Below are positions 1-13,300 of a stretch of 64,000 nt of DNA, one piece after another (position 1 is the stretch's first letter; every line of letters begins with the position of its first letter). Position numbers and translations under genes: made by a program. Origin of the DNA: Tyto alba (Eukaryota > Chordata > Aves > Strigiformes > Tytonidae); the NCBI RefSeq assembly GCF_018691265.1, contig NW_024881300.1:7285546-7349545 (forward strand). The letters run 5' to 3'. Below the pieces are notes generated by a model, which worked only from the letters and a program-made list of their open reading frames with translations, had not been told where the DNA came from and did no database searches.

Positions 1-52
1 CCCCACAACAAAAACCCCAACAAAAACAAAAAACAAACAAACAAAAAAACAG
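1..52 (+). repeat. A/C-rich low-complexity tract at window start
   Basis: Runs of CAAAAAC, CCCC and AAACAAAC units fill the first 50 bases. The tract probably continues to the left of the window. Confidence 0.8.
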
Positions 53-1432
53 TATAGCTTATACTTGAGGAGAATTGGGAACTGGGGAAAGAAGGAATTT
101 GGTTTAGCTATTTTAATACACTACATCTATAAGCTAGTACCAAGACTGTTATTCTGGATGTTTTCTGGTCTGTTGAGTCCTAATGTAGCTAATCTCCAAC
201 AGATAGTGCTGCCCAGGGTTCCTGTAAAACAATCATCTGCAAACATATTTATTAACCTTTGTTATTTAGTTTTCTGAAAAGTGCAGGCCACCCTGCTGAA
301 CAGTTTACAGCATTTATTTACAATGCTGACTCCTATTAGATATCATTAGGTACATAATAATTATAATAATTATGTGCATTGCTTAGGCTACCCTGCTAAA
401 TAACAACCACTTTTATTCAGAAGTCATAATTGCAGCAGCTAGACTTAAAATGAAATGTAATTAGATTTCAGTTCACCCCCTTCACACATAATCCATAACC
501 ACTTTATAGCTATGAAATTTGTCCAGCGAAGATTAATTCATTTAGCCTGAAAAAGTAGTATCTCTGTGGTCTGTCAAGTAAAAGTTATAAAACAGTAAAT
601 GTTTCGGAAAAACAAACAGAATTGTTGCAGTAGAACTTCAGGGGTTTTGTGTGACTTCTTGAAGAAGGCACAATGCTTTTAAACAGAGCTATTTCAGTAG
701 TAAACACATTGAGTTTTTGCAGCCATAGCTGCATTAATGATCATAATAATTCTGTAACTCAATAGTGGGATATAACCTTAAAATTAACTGTTACAAGTTT
801 CCTGAGTTTTGTAGACTTGAATCTGATCTGAATGTGAAGTTAGAGTCTTCCTTGTGTAAAATTAAGAAAGTCTGCAATTTTTTTAGCAAGGAAAGGTGGA
901 AACACTAATTTACAAGGTGAAGGAAGTATGGAAGTGAAGTAATCTCTAAAATGATGATTCATTTGCTAAGCCTATTTTCTTATAAAGGTCAGAGCCAAGA
1001 ATTAGCTGATATTAGCTGTTACCTTCTCCAGATTAGCCATTTTCCCTGGCACATGACCCTGTCTGTACATTGTGCTGTGTTTGTGTGAGTGGCAGGTAGC
1101 AGGGGAGAGGGCTACAGCAGTGGCCCCTGTAAGGGGGCTCAGACCACGACACACATACATATAATCTTTTTTTAGGACAATAGCTGGCACTGACCTTATT
1201 CAGCCTACAACCATAGAGCATTTTACTGTATAAGAAGTTTCATTAAATGATTGCAGTGAAAGTTTTAAAAACTTGGATGTACCCAGGTAGGCAAACAGAG
1301 TGGGCGGAGTGGTCAAGGAATAAACATAAGGAACAGGTTTGATTCTGAACATATAACAGGTTAGGAGTGGCACAGACCAGGATGGTCGACAGATTATTTT
1401 TAACACTAAGGGTTTTGGAGAAGGGACCAGGT

Positions 1433-1437
<5 letters not shown>

Positions 1438-1473
<36 letters not shown>

Positions 1474-1487
1474 AAACAAAAAAAAAA
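1438..1487 (+). repeat. A35 homopolymer with A-rich tail
   Basis: 35 consecutive A (1,438-1,472), then CAAACAAAAAAAAAA. It is the longest homopolymer in the window and could be the poly(A) tail of an old retroinsertion on the plus strand. The upstream 200 bases match no family I recognise, and no clear target-site duplication is visible. Confidence 0.9.
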
Positions 1488-4400
1488 CTGTAAGTGAATT
1501 TGAGTACCCATAACAAATTGTTCAGTGGCAGCTTTTTTGCCAGGTAGTCTAAATGTGACTGAAAGCAGTTAATAGTGCAGTAAAAAGTGTGCTTGTATAT
1601 TTGAAAACTGCAGGCTCTACTGCTTAGTAGAACTTACGCTGAATGGGGCATTATATAGATGGTGTAATGTAGGAAGGGGGGTAGGTAAATTCATACCAAT
1701 CCTGAGCATGTTTCCAGTCTGAAATCTATTTAGGATGTTCTGATAGGGCAGGAGTCTGGCCCATGGCAACTTCAGTCTCTCCTGGAATTCCTCAATCCCC
1801 ACTTCTTATTCCAGTCCCACTCTGAAGTGACCTGGTACTTCCCAAACACTAAGCTGATTTCAGACAGGCATGTCCAATTCTAAAGCCATTTATTCCTCTT
1901 TGCGCAAAGCCCGAGTGCTCCCTTCAGCTAACTCTACCTTTATGCCGTGCATTTCCACTGACTTCATATAACTAAGTTTGAGGATTTGAACCTGAAAACC
2001 TCTTCCTGCAGACTGTCTGAATTTAGCAGCTTCCATACTCTGTAGGTGCTGTGGTGACATTTTGTGAGTGCCACCATTGTGACTGGCCATCTTTGATTGC
2101 TGTACTGTGTCATGTGCCTTGTCTATCATCTGCAGGTAGCTCCTGCTCAGTAGAGGGAAGTTGTACTTTTCCACTGCTGTATGCAAACTGCTTAGGCCCA
2201 TGGTTTCCTTAGTTGCCTGACACAGTGTTGACCGGTGTTATAACAGTTAGATTGCTACTAGTTTCATTCTAGCTTGTAGCCATTAATTCTAGCCTGTGCT
2301 GTCTATACTGCCCTTATCTGGGGGTAATAACCTATCCTTCCTTACCCCTTCAAAGAGAGGTGCCAAAAAGATTGCAGTTGGTCAGTCTGTGGTCAGTGTT
2401 GAATACATACCTCCTGGGAAACCATTTCAGTCTGTTTTCACTATAACTACTGTCATCTACAATGACGATACCAGACCTAACTTAAAACTATATTGTTTGA
2501 TTCCTGATAGAAATCCTACTGCAGTGATAGCAAGGTTAGTATGGCTGATCTAAATGACAGTTACTTTATTTCTATAGCTACAATGGAAACAAAGGTCCAT
2601 ATGTGCATGTACACACACACACGTGTTCTCTGAGAGACTGCTTTCTAAAGTGTTCAGCTAGAATTTTAGAACCTTTCCCCCTGGAATATCACTAAAACAA
2701 TGACATCAACCCTTCATGTAAGATTTCCATTTCTGTGTTTTATTCCTGGTTGGCCAATTCTCTCATCCCTTACTGATTCTGAGCATGCATACCTATTTAA
2801 TGCATGTGTATATCCACAGGCATTTAATTTGTCTCCATTGTACTGACTGAAATGTATTCATCCAGAAAAAGATGGGTGACAGGTATTGACAGGCACAAGA
2901 TATTAGGAAGGGTGCAAAAGTAAATCTGCTTCAGGAGTTTTGGAATAGTTAACCAATGGACTTTGAATTCCTTGAAAGTTCAACTGCTTATTACTCTGCA
3001 GTGCAGTGCAGTGCGGTACACTGATCTTTGTTCTTGTGGCACCAGCAATACAGTCTTGAGTTTTGTGAGATAAATTAGCTAGAACCAGAACACTGAAAGG
3101 GATCTGAATTTTGGACATGAAGTGTCAGAATGAGTTTCTGAATTATAAGAACTTTGAAAAATCTGCACTAAGTACTTAACCTTAGTTGGCTGTCAAACTC
3201 AGTGCTGGCCTGTCTTGGTTGTATTTTGGAATTACTTGGTTGGTTGGTTTGGGAACACCCAGTCAAGAAAGGATCAGGATTATATTGACTTTAAAAGTAT
3301 AGAGGGGTATCCTTGACACAAGGGAAATGATTCAGACAGAAATACACTTGAAGCAAGTAATGCCATGTTGTATGGTTATTCTTAATTTACTTTCAAATGA
3401 ATGTACTTGTCAGCAGGGAAACTGAATAAGTGCCATACATACATTATTATGCAATATTGAATACACAGATAAGAAACAAGTCTGAATTTCTAATAAACAA
3501 TTAAGGATTATAATTGGTTGCTAATAATATATTTGGCCAAAGTTGCTACTGAACACTAGTATGACTGGGAAATTAGAGTAGTGGATAATAACTTATTTGG
3601 TAAAGTCTGGATGGATGAAAAGGAAGAGCATTTCAGTCTACTTCTGCCTAGGTGGGTTTACTTGTTTCAGTGTCACTGATGATTTGAAAATGTATGGTCT
3701 CACATAGAAAAAGATCAGTGTTATTGCAGACAAATCTTGTGATAGGTGACTTCTATAAGCAGGAGAACCAAGCAGTTAATGAAGCACCTGGTTAGAATAT
3801 GTAATGAAAATAAATAAGTTATCTAGATTAGAAATTTACATGGTGTCCATAAATGCTAATAATAAAGATGTAAACTAGGTAAAGGTTTTCTGTTTTTAAC
3901 AGAAGCATTCATAGTTTGAGACTTTGAATGCTTTTGTTAAATATTAAGAAATCATGGCCAGGGAAGCAATAGGATTTTCGGTGTGGTTTGCTGTTGTTTG
4001 GAGAGAAAGTGAAAATAATTGCTAAAAGATATATAGAGATATATAACAAAGGCTTTGTATAAAGAAATAAAACCAAAGAAAGGATAGATTTCTGTTGATG
4101 ACTATCAACTAGGAACTGTAAGAACAATTTGAAGTTCTTATTTTTAAAATGCCAATAACAAAAGAACCTCAGTGAGTGGTTTTACTGTGCTATCTGGATA
4201 TAATAAAATTGGCCATAATTATAAATAATGATGCAAATATTCAATAGACTTCTGACTTTGGGAAAAGCTTCTCCATGTTTTTGTATCATATTCTTATGAT
4301 AAATTATTGTTACTATAGTTTATCTAACAAATCTAGAAGATTATTTTATGTATCTGCACTGGTAAAGGAATTTTCATGTGGAAACAAATTTAAACCAAAT

Positions 4401-6019
4401 TCAGTAACTGGAATCTGAAATTAGACCATCTCAGGTGATACAAAATGCAGGTTTCCAAAATGGAGACAATGAGTGCTGATTACAGGGGCTGTCTAACACT
4501 GAAAACATTGGGAGCAGAATGTGAATGTTTTAAAATGTCCTAGTTCAGCTCAAGCTAAGGGCATTCTCATACAGCATCTGGCCTATGTTATGCAGGTGAT
4601 CAAAATGTGTCATGAAGACTGCAAGTTTAAGACTATGCGTTTGTGCTCAGAAAGGCTTGAGAAGGGATGTGAAAGCAGATACTTGTTCTATGGAGAGTCA
4701 CACCTGCAGGACAGATTTTCTAAGTGCCTCCAGTACCATTTTCACCAGGGTAATTGTGCCATTACCTTACTAGAGGGGAGGAACAGTCTTTGTGAAGGCC
4801 CAATGATTTCAGTATAAGCCTGTGCAGACCCTGGAAGTATCTAGGAACAGTGCCTTTCATTGCAGGTGCCAGCATTCCTCAGTCAGCAGTCCTACAAAGG
4901 GAATTTAAAGCCTCTGTGTGGTCAAATCCACAGACTTGCACAAACCTGAGATGATTTTAATTTTTATTTACTGTTGAGGTGTTTTCTGGCTGTGGATACC
5001 CTCCTCCTGCAACTCCCTCTAATTTTCAAGGTCCCTTGACATTTTGATCTCTTACCTTTTGAATCACAGGGTTTCTCTGTACAGTTTGACTCATAGGTGA
5101 TTGCACAGAACAAAGTGAACCTGATCTAGCTGGCATGGCTACAGTCAGTATGAGAGGTTGCTGATTCAGCAGGAGACAGTTACAAAAACACTTCTGAGGG
5201 AAACCACAGCATTAGGCAATGCTGTCAAAAACAAGAAAAAGGAAGGATGGAAACAATCTATTAAAAATAAAATGCCTGGCACTAGTCGCTTGAAACTGGA
5301 GTAAGTCGGGCTGCTTCAATGAGCAGTGATGATAGTGTAAATAAGGTCAGAACTGGGTCCAACATCTGACTTGTAAAGTGTCAGGGAGACCCCTGAGAGA
5401 GACAGTTTTCACTCCTTATACAACCAGGAAAGGTGGGTTTTCTGTGACTACATTCAGTGGCAATTATTAAAAGAAAAAAATGTCTGGGTAAATCCCTGCT
5501 ATACCTCACTGTGTGCAGAAAGTGTGTTGCTTCCTGATCTTCAGCCACATTCTGGTAGCTTTTTTGTTAAATATTGTGCTGCTTAGCTTAAGCAGCAACA
5601 GAAAATGGCACTTTCTGGAGGAGTCCTGCACAAGCAGTCCCATGTGCTTTTACTGACAAATGTTAAAAAGGGAGGAAATTGCAAGACTGAACATGGGTTT
5701 GTGCTTTTTGGTATGCTGTTTCTGTATTATGAAACTCTGACCATGATCAGTACGTATCTCAATAATTAAATTTTAACAAAGGAAAGTTGGGGCAAACTAT
5801 CTCAGCAATGCAAAATGTCATTAACAGGATGTGAATAAATATATGATAAGCCTGGGAGCTCAGAGAGGCAGTATACTCTCTTTCATCTTGTTTCTATGTC
5901 ATTGTGTATATATAAGAGTCAGGACTTAAGTTTTAAAATGGGAATGTTTTTAAGTAAATACATTAAAAGAAACCCAGTGAGAATGAATTTAGAAATCTAC
6001 TAAACTGTCCTAAGAACAA

Positions 6020-6040
6020 TTTTTTTTTTTTTTTTTTTTT
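6020..6040 (+). repeat. Poly(T) tract of about 20 bases
   Basis: Uninterrupted T run in AT-rich intergenic DNA, with no identified element attached. Confidence 0.85.
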
Positions 6041-6350
6041 GGATGATCATTTGTTAAATCAACCTAAGGTTTTATGGTTCACGTGCTTATAGAGGTAACA
6101 TAAATACTGGCACAGTCCCTGTCACAAGGACCTTTATCTTGATTTTTAGCAGCAGTAGAATCAGCTTGGAGTGAACAACTTGTCATCCTATATATTGCAT
6201 TGCCCCAGAGCTGCATCAATCCAGAGAATTTATTTTGAACTATGTCTGGAAATTATGGATACATTTTTGAATATATATTCATTGAATTATATGCTGTTCC
6301 TGTGGAATGGATAGTGTAAAGGCAGACTATTTATCCATATATATTTGTAT

Positions 6351-6403
6351 TAATTGAATATGTAGCTTGATGCTTATATGTAGCTTAATTGAATATGTAG
6401 CTT
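6351..6403 (+). repeat. Short tandem duplication of an 18-bp AT-rich unit
   Basis: TAATTGAATATGTAGCTT occurs at 6,351-6,368 and again exactly at 6,386-6,403, period 35. A partial third copy of ATGTAGCTT lies between them. Confidence 0.8.
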
Positions 6404-9400
6404 ACATAATACCATTTCCAAAAATATGGTTAAAATAGTTCTGTTAAATATTAAAAAGACAAAGGTAAGGCATGAGTCAAACTGGGTTATTAACTAGAAT
6501 TAATATCATCACCACACCATACTCCATTATATACATATTAGTGAAGTACACTCAAAAAGGGAAAATTATCTTGTTTTTTTAGAAATCGGTCCCTGACATC
6601 TGGCACCAATATATTTCACATCAGTGAAGTACGTATCCTGCTCACAGTATTCATAAGATTTCTCATAAGATATTTCTCCTTCAGCAGAATAATTGTGGAA
6701 GAACACTGTGGTCACTAGATAAATATTGGGGTTGTGATTTGTCAAACTAAAATGCTAACAAACAAAATGAAAGTCTTAGCTTCTTTTATTTTCTGTTCAC
6801 CTCTATATATGGTAAAGCAAAAATAGAAGCAGCTTGCATTGAAATATAGTACTTGCTCAGATAGTTATAAGATACAGTGCACCTAATGAAAAACATGGGC
6901 AAAAAAGCATATTAAGTTTTATGCTTACACTGTGACAATTCCATTCCTCCTCATATTATTAATTAAGTGGCCTGATTTTTTTACTTCTTTTCTTTAGTGT
7001 GATGTGGCAATAAGCGGGGAGTGATGCCTGCAGGAACACAGGCATTCTGCAAATGCATCTATTTTTGCAAGTGTAGGTGCATAAAATCTTACGTGCTTAA
7101 GCTTACAAACATTTTTTGAAGTTTATATAAATCATCCCACAGCAGACATTCTGAGATATATGTCCCTCACTTAAAAACCTTGGTGATCCACAAAACACAT
7201 GCTTTAGAAGCAAACAATTATAGCAGTTGGGAAATTGGATGCTTTTTCTCTTTTAAAGGTATGTAACTGATCAGTATCATTGTTTCCCACAACAGTGACT
7301 CAGAGCAGATGAAATATATCCACCTTCTTTCCTCTCTTATATACACAGGCCTCAAGATACCACAGTATTTACAAGCTCATGCTCTTGTTAAGTGGACCAT
7401 GCTGCCACATAGTGGAAGTCTGATACACTCTGTCTTCACCCATTTTATTAAGTTGCACAAATATAAAGATGAAATAATGGGGCTTGTTCATTTCTGTAAT
7501 AATTAACGGCACATTTACACTCCTAGCATATCACTGTTGATGTTTACTATTTGATCAAGTATGATGGATGCCTTGTGGTTGCAGATTCAGATTAGCATAA
7601 TTTCATCACCAAGGGACCCATGAAAAGGTTCAATTATAGAGCAATCTCATTAATACCAGGGCTTGTTAAACTAATAGAAATAGACATCCCAACAGCTCTG
7701 ATATGTATACATGTGCTTGGAATGTAATTAATGGAGAAGTAACCCATACCTGAAACAAGCCTGAATGGTACGATTACGTGATGTACTAGACTGACTGGGA
7801 CAAACACTGTTGCAATACAGAGAATGTTTTGTTAGATCTGCGCAGAGAAAAAAAATGCTAGCAAAAATATAGGCAACCTTTTTTTCCAAAACATCAACAA
7901 AATATTTATCTTTTGTCTTTAAATGATACACAGTACCTATTTATTTTTACCTTTTGACAAAAAACTATTTAACTCATGCTGTCTTTTGATAGGGTGGCAT
8001 GAGAAAGAGTACACTCCCCTGCTCCCCCGGCCCCCCCATTTTTACCTTCTGGAGTTTTAAGCAGCCGTTTTGTTAAAACTTGAAATGGGAGAATTTACCT
8101 CCAAACAAGAACTATGATAAGGAAGACTGCAGAAGTCTTACTTACTGTAGCTGTGAATGTGGGTGGGCAGGCAGCTCTTTATTTGGAGGAGCACAATTCG
8201 AATTTTCCAGAAAGGAGAACCGAAAACTACTGCAACTGGCACTTGTCATTCATGCATGACAGGAGAGTTTGAAGTCCAAGAAACAATCTAACTCTTGCAG
8301 ATATTCTAGTGACAGACAAACCCTTTCCCTCAGTTTTTTTCATCAGTTAAATGCAATAATACTGAAGCTGAGTGGGGAAACTTTTTTCCCAAAGATATTT
8401 TTTCTGTGTCAAGACCATAAGAGTTCTTACAACGTTTTTCACTACTGAAGAAATAGTTTGTGTAGTGATTACCATGTTACCATTTACTTACAAATACACC
8501 TCATTTACACTTTGTGGTAAACCACCATATCAGACCAGTGATGATGTGGAGACATTCTGCTTTGAATGGTTTATTGCATTGAACACCTTCTATTGACAGT
8601 TGAGAACTTATCCCTAGCCCTCTTCCTCTCATTTGAACAGTGGACATATTCTAAACATTCAATAGAAAACATTTATTTGACTTTGACCAATCATAGTATT
8701 CTGATCAAATATTTTATAAAAGATGCCTGTCGTCTTAGAGTCACGCACTAACAGGTGAATGGCCAGTCTCATGAGCTCTGGACTCTCCCCTGCTTTAGTC
8801 TGTGTGCAACAGACTACTAACTGTATGGAAAGAAAGGTCCATCACTTGTATGACACTTTTCAGCAGCAGCAGATTTAGGGATATGTAGTAGGAAAGGGTA
8901 TTAAAATCATCTGGCGCAGGCTGGATGTAAGTTACTGTCTCTTTCATTGTATCACACTAGAAAATGCAGATCCCTCATCCCGTAATCGCTAAAGAAACAT
9001 GGTAACAGTGAAGGACATTTGGAACCAGCTTGATAGTTATCTCTTGCTCCCATCGCAGGGAGCAAGATGGGATGTTCATCCATTTGCTGTCCTAATGACC
9101 AAGATTTAATTTGACAAATGGTGAACTCGCTGGCTAAGATCCTGTGTATTCAGGGAAGGCTTGTTCAGAATTCACTAAAGTGTAAATTTGTTAGTTTCAT
9201 CCAAAGAATCCCCATGAGCCCATTCTTATTTGACTTAGTTTATACTGCTTAGTAAGGAGTTTCAAAAAAACCATGAAAAGCCACTCTCAAGCAAGAATAA
9301 GAGTGTCAACACAGTCATGCATCTAAGAAAACTTTCTCTTTCAGGCAAAGTCTTGTGACACAAGAACTTTGGCTCTCAATAGAGGAAAATGTTCCAGATT

Positions 9401-10274
9401 TTGACACAGTCCTTCCCCTTATTTCTCCAATCCAAATGGCTTTAGTTCAGCCTTGCTAGAAAGCCAAAACTGATCTCTGCTCAAGAGAACCATGACTAAA
9501 TGTCATGTAGTTTGAACCTATGTGAAAAGCAGTGTTGGGTGGTCATCATAAACACAAGGCTGTGAGTTCTGAGCTTTGCCACTGCTCTTCATGTACCTTG
9601 TGTAAGGCTTGGTTTATTTTCCCTATCTTCCAGTGATGATGATTCAGATCCTTATGCTGAAGCTGCTGCTTATGATATATAGTGGCTTTAGGCACTATTA
9701 AAAACAAAACAAAACAACAAAAAAAGAAACAACCCTCTTTAAATCTAGTCATAATGACTCTTTAGCACTATGAATAGTTCTCTGTAACCTAGACTGTACT
9801 AGGACTGACTCTTTCTTCACTGACTTCACCAACTGAAATTAGCTTTGTATCATGTGCTTTGTATGGTATCTGATGTTCCTACGATCAAGCTCTTTATCAG
9901 TTAGTGTTCATAAACATCTTGCATGTCTGCAGAATGCTGTAGAAATGTCAAACTGCAGCAGAGTATGGAAATAAGTATTGTAGGCACGGACAACATCTGA
10001 AGCAAGAACTTTTTGGCAGCCATAACTAGCTCCAGTAAAATGGGTCCTGTTCAGAATACAATAACTCTCTAACAATTCATTGTTGAATCCCTCATTTGCT
10101 TTGTAGACCTAATTTTTGCTTAAATTAATTTTTATGCTGATGTGTATATGCTCTGATTCTATCACATGATCTTATTACATTTACAATGCTGCATTTTTTA
10201 TCACTTCTGGTAGTCAATTTTTCTACAATTTTAAGCAAAATAACACAATTCCAAAAATACTTGAAAGCTGCTGA

Positions 10275-10323
10275 ATGACTCATACTGTAGTTCACTGAAC
10301 ATCATAAAATATTCGGTGACTCA
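10275..10323. promoter_or_regulatory. Paired perfect AP-1 sites
   Basis: ATGACTCAT at 10,275-10,283 and TGACTCA at 10,317-10,323 are two consensus AP-1 sites about 41 bases apart. A third isolated TGACTCA lies at 7,296-7,302. Paired AP-1 sites are seen in inducible enhancers. No other support is available. Confidence 0.3.
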
Positions 10324-13300
10324 GAGTCCTAGCACAAACCAAAGGTCCAAAAAAGACTCTATTGTTCACAATACAGAGGTACAAAATCTGAAGACTTCTA
10401 AATCAGGCATTAGAAGCTATTCCTGCTTTTGCAGTTGTCACTTGTCAAAATTCCATCTAATCCCTGTGTGGATTTTTAAAACAATGTAATATAACCTAAT
10501 AATTTTATAATGAGAAACAGTGTGTTTGCTAGATTAATTTCAATTTGTAATGTTGATTAGTTTTGTGCAAGAGTGTAATGATCTGGAGTGGAGGAATATA
10601 TGACACGGGAACACTGGAAACAGTTTTCGAAGCATAAAGCAGCTGTGTTACATAGTAGTTCTACTTAGAATTACAATAGCAGTGTAGCTCACTTTCTGAA
10701 TGATTCAGCTTTTATGTTTTGATCACCAAAAGCTTTTATTCTCTACGGCAAACGGATCCCTGCATAGTCCAATGATCATGTCTCTGGTTGAGCGGATTAT
10801 GTAGGAAATGACTTAGAATACCCTAATCAAGAACTGAGAATATTTGAGGAACGAAGTTTGCTCAGGCTTATTTCCCATCTGAAAATGTCACTTCTCTATG
10901 GATTATGCACACGAATGTCAGTTACATGTATGGGTATCTTTATTAAATTTCATTATTGCTGATCTTTTCATCTAATATCACTTTACACTAGCATACATCT
11001 ATTGATGTGACTAGACCAACATCCATGTAATGATGCTGTAAAGGAAAGAACCAGTCTGTCATCTTTAAAAATTGTATAGTTACTTTTGAACACAGTGACA
11101 TTTTGAGGTGTGGCCGTTCATATAGGCAGCTCTGGAGCTGTTCTGAAATAACATTATCACACTGCTTAGTAAGTCCTGAGACAATGCAACTGGTGTTTAG
11201 GTGGTGTTAACATTTGATTTGGGCTGAAGCTTTGATAATGAAACAAAAAGAGTATTGAGAGTCATGTGACTGTTCTGCCTTACAAGTACCTTTGGAGAAG
11301 AACAGGTGCATCAAAGTACTTTTTCAAGAGGACTGAGCAAAACAGGAATTCGAGGATTTCATTGGAGGACTGAGTTTCTGTTTAAATGTAGTCTCTGAAG
11401 CAGGTAGAAAGTGGTAGATAAGAGTCTAAGTAGGTATCAGAGGAAACAGTAGAACTATAATACTGTATTACTGCACCCAGTAGAGTTAGAAATGTCAGTC
11501 TAATAGAACAGGTGTATTTCTTATGTGTAGGTTTTTAAAATAGAATAACCAACAGCCTCGAGCGGATGACTTTTAAATCCATAAGCATTGATACATTCCC
11601 TGCCAAGGTGCAATATCATTGATCACAACTGGGGCTCATTGTTATTAAGGTTTCAACAACATTTGTATTAACAAGTCACCTTTGTATTGTAAAAAGGCAG
11701 AAGGTTGATAAGCATTAAGAAAACAGCTGCATCATAGTGAGCAGCCAAGAGCACAATGGATGTCAATAGGAGGTAAAACTACTCCTGCTGAGACAAGTGA
11801 AGAAGAAAAATGAAACAGGAGGATTTGTTCCAGCAGCCCTGTCTAATTGTTTATTCCCTTCTCATTCCATCCTAGTCACTCAAGGGCTATGGCTTCTGTC
11901 ATGTAAAAGAAAAAAAAAAAAACAAAGCTTGGGCTGCTTGGGGTTTCTCTCACTGTAAATGAGTGGAATTTGGGTGCTGGGAAGCTGTGGGCAGCGTGAT
12001 GGTGTGTTACCTTTTCTTGATTAGCTACAACACGTTTACTTCAGATAAGTGCTGTGTGAGTGTATGACCTCATAAGTGGCCCCAACCAACACTAATAGTC
12101 TACTTTAGAGAGGAGATTAGGTTCCACTAATGGTGTCACAGCATGAAATAAGGTGCAACATATTAACTGGGGGAGAGGGAGCAGGAGGTGGGAGAGAACT
12201 GAGAGAGGAAAAAAACTTGGAATGGAGAAGGGTAACTTAAAGGTACAAAAGAACCCAGTGATGATAGCATAGGATATCCGTAGCTCTTAGATATAAACAT
12301 ACTTTGCAGTCTTCTTTTGTGGAAATAGACAATTTAAAACACTGAGTACTGAGTTTCTTTTACTGCAACTGGCACCCAAAAGTTTGGCTGTCTTGAGTGT
12401 GCTCAGCTAGTGCAGGAAAAACAGTGCATGGCTCTGCTGTAGCTGGGCTCTGGTGGGCAGTGCAGAGCTTGCCTGCAGCGGCAGATGTCAGACAGCCCTG
12501 TGTACCTTGGTGCCCTGGGCAGCAGTGCCTGACTGGATTCGTTATATTGGTTCTAATAGCAGAAAACTAAAACTTTGTTACTGGGAAATTCATTGAAATG
12601 AAAGCTGACTAGGGCCTCCTCCCCTCAGAGGCATCTGTCTCTCCTTCATGGTTATATGACAAGCTGTAAAAATGCAAATTTTTTCATCGCTGGTAGCAGT
12701 GAAGATACTGTGCTTCCCAGGAAGAACAAATCAGGCATTTCCCATAATCAGCAGTAGGATCTCATAACTATGAGATGCATTGCATAAATAGAGCAAACAA
12801 AACAGCTGAAGTCAAAAGCTTGCGGTCAGGTGAAATATACATGATAAATTATATTATCACTGTTATTTTATCCCCTTACGCTGGAGGAACTGGAGCAATT
12901 TTTAACAAATCCATCAACAATGTTTTGTTCAAATATTCTTTCTTGGTTCTAAAATTAGTAAAATCTGGCAGCAGAATTTCTGCTCTAGTTTATAGGATTT
13001 CCGAATTTTTGGATCTCACCACATTTGTGCCAACCACATTTCCTAGGAGGCTGAGGTTAGATGGTTGGCTCATGCATGTGAAAAAACTTTTGGCCCTTGC
13101 CACTTCTCAGATTTTATCAAATTTGCTCTACCAAATGAACACTTTGAGAAAATACTGCTCTGATTAATGTATAGGTATCCACACTCACTTTCAAGTCTGT
13201 GATACTCCCATTAGAATACTCTTTTACATGCTAGGAATTAGGCAACAAACTGTACATTTATTAAAAAGAAATATTGAAACATTGTAAAGAGTTTTTCAAC

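Larger units (their letters stand above)
53..9999. other. Intergenic, no gene recognised
   Basis: AT-rich sequence. Two RUNX cores (405-410 and 497-502) flank a TAAT-rich stretch near 350-380. Perfect octamers occur at 4,231-4,238, and an AP-1 site at 7,296-7,302. A CA-rich stretch lies near 2,610-2,625 and a C-rich run near 8,018-8,038. A frame at 2,296-2,553 encodes nothing I recognise. No RNA gene or transposon was identified. Confidence 0.75.

Noticed and set aside
1200..1511. Minus-strand frame with a poly-Phe segment
   Set aside because: It is created by the A35 homopolymer.
2296..2553. 85-codon frame with a protein-like middle section
   Set aside because: I could not connect it to any family. 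There is no poly(A), intron or homologous flank to support a processed pseudogene.
12775..13167. 130-codon open frame on the plus strand
   Set aside because: No recognisable domain and no flanking exons. It is probably chance.
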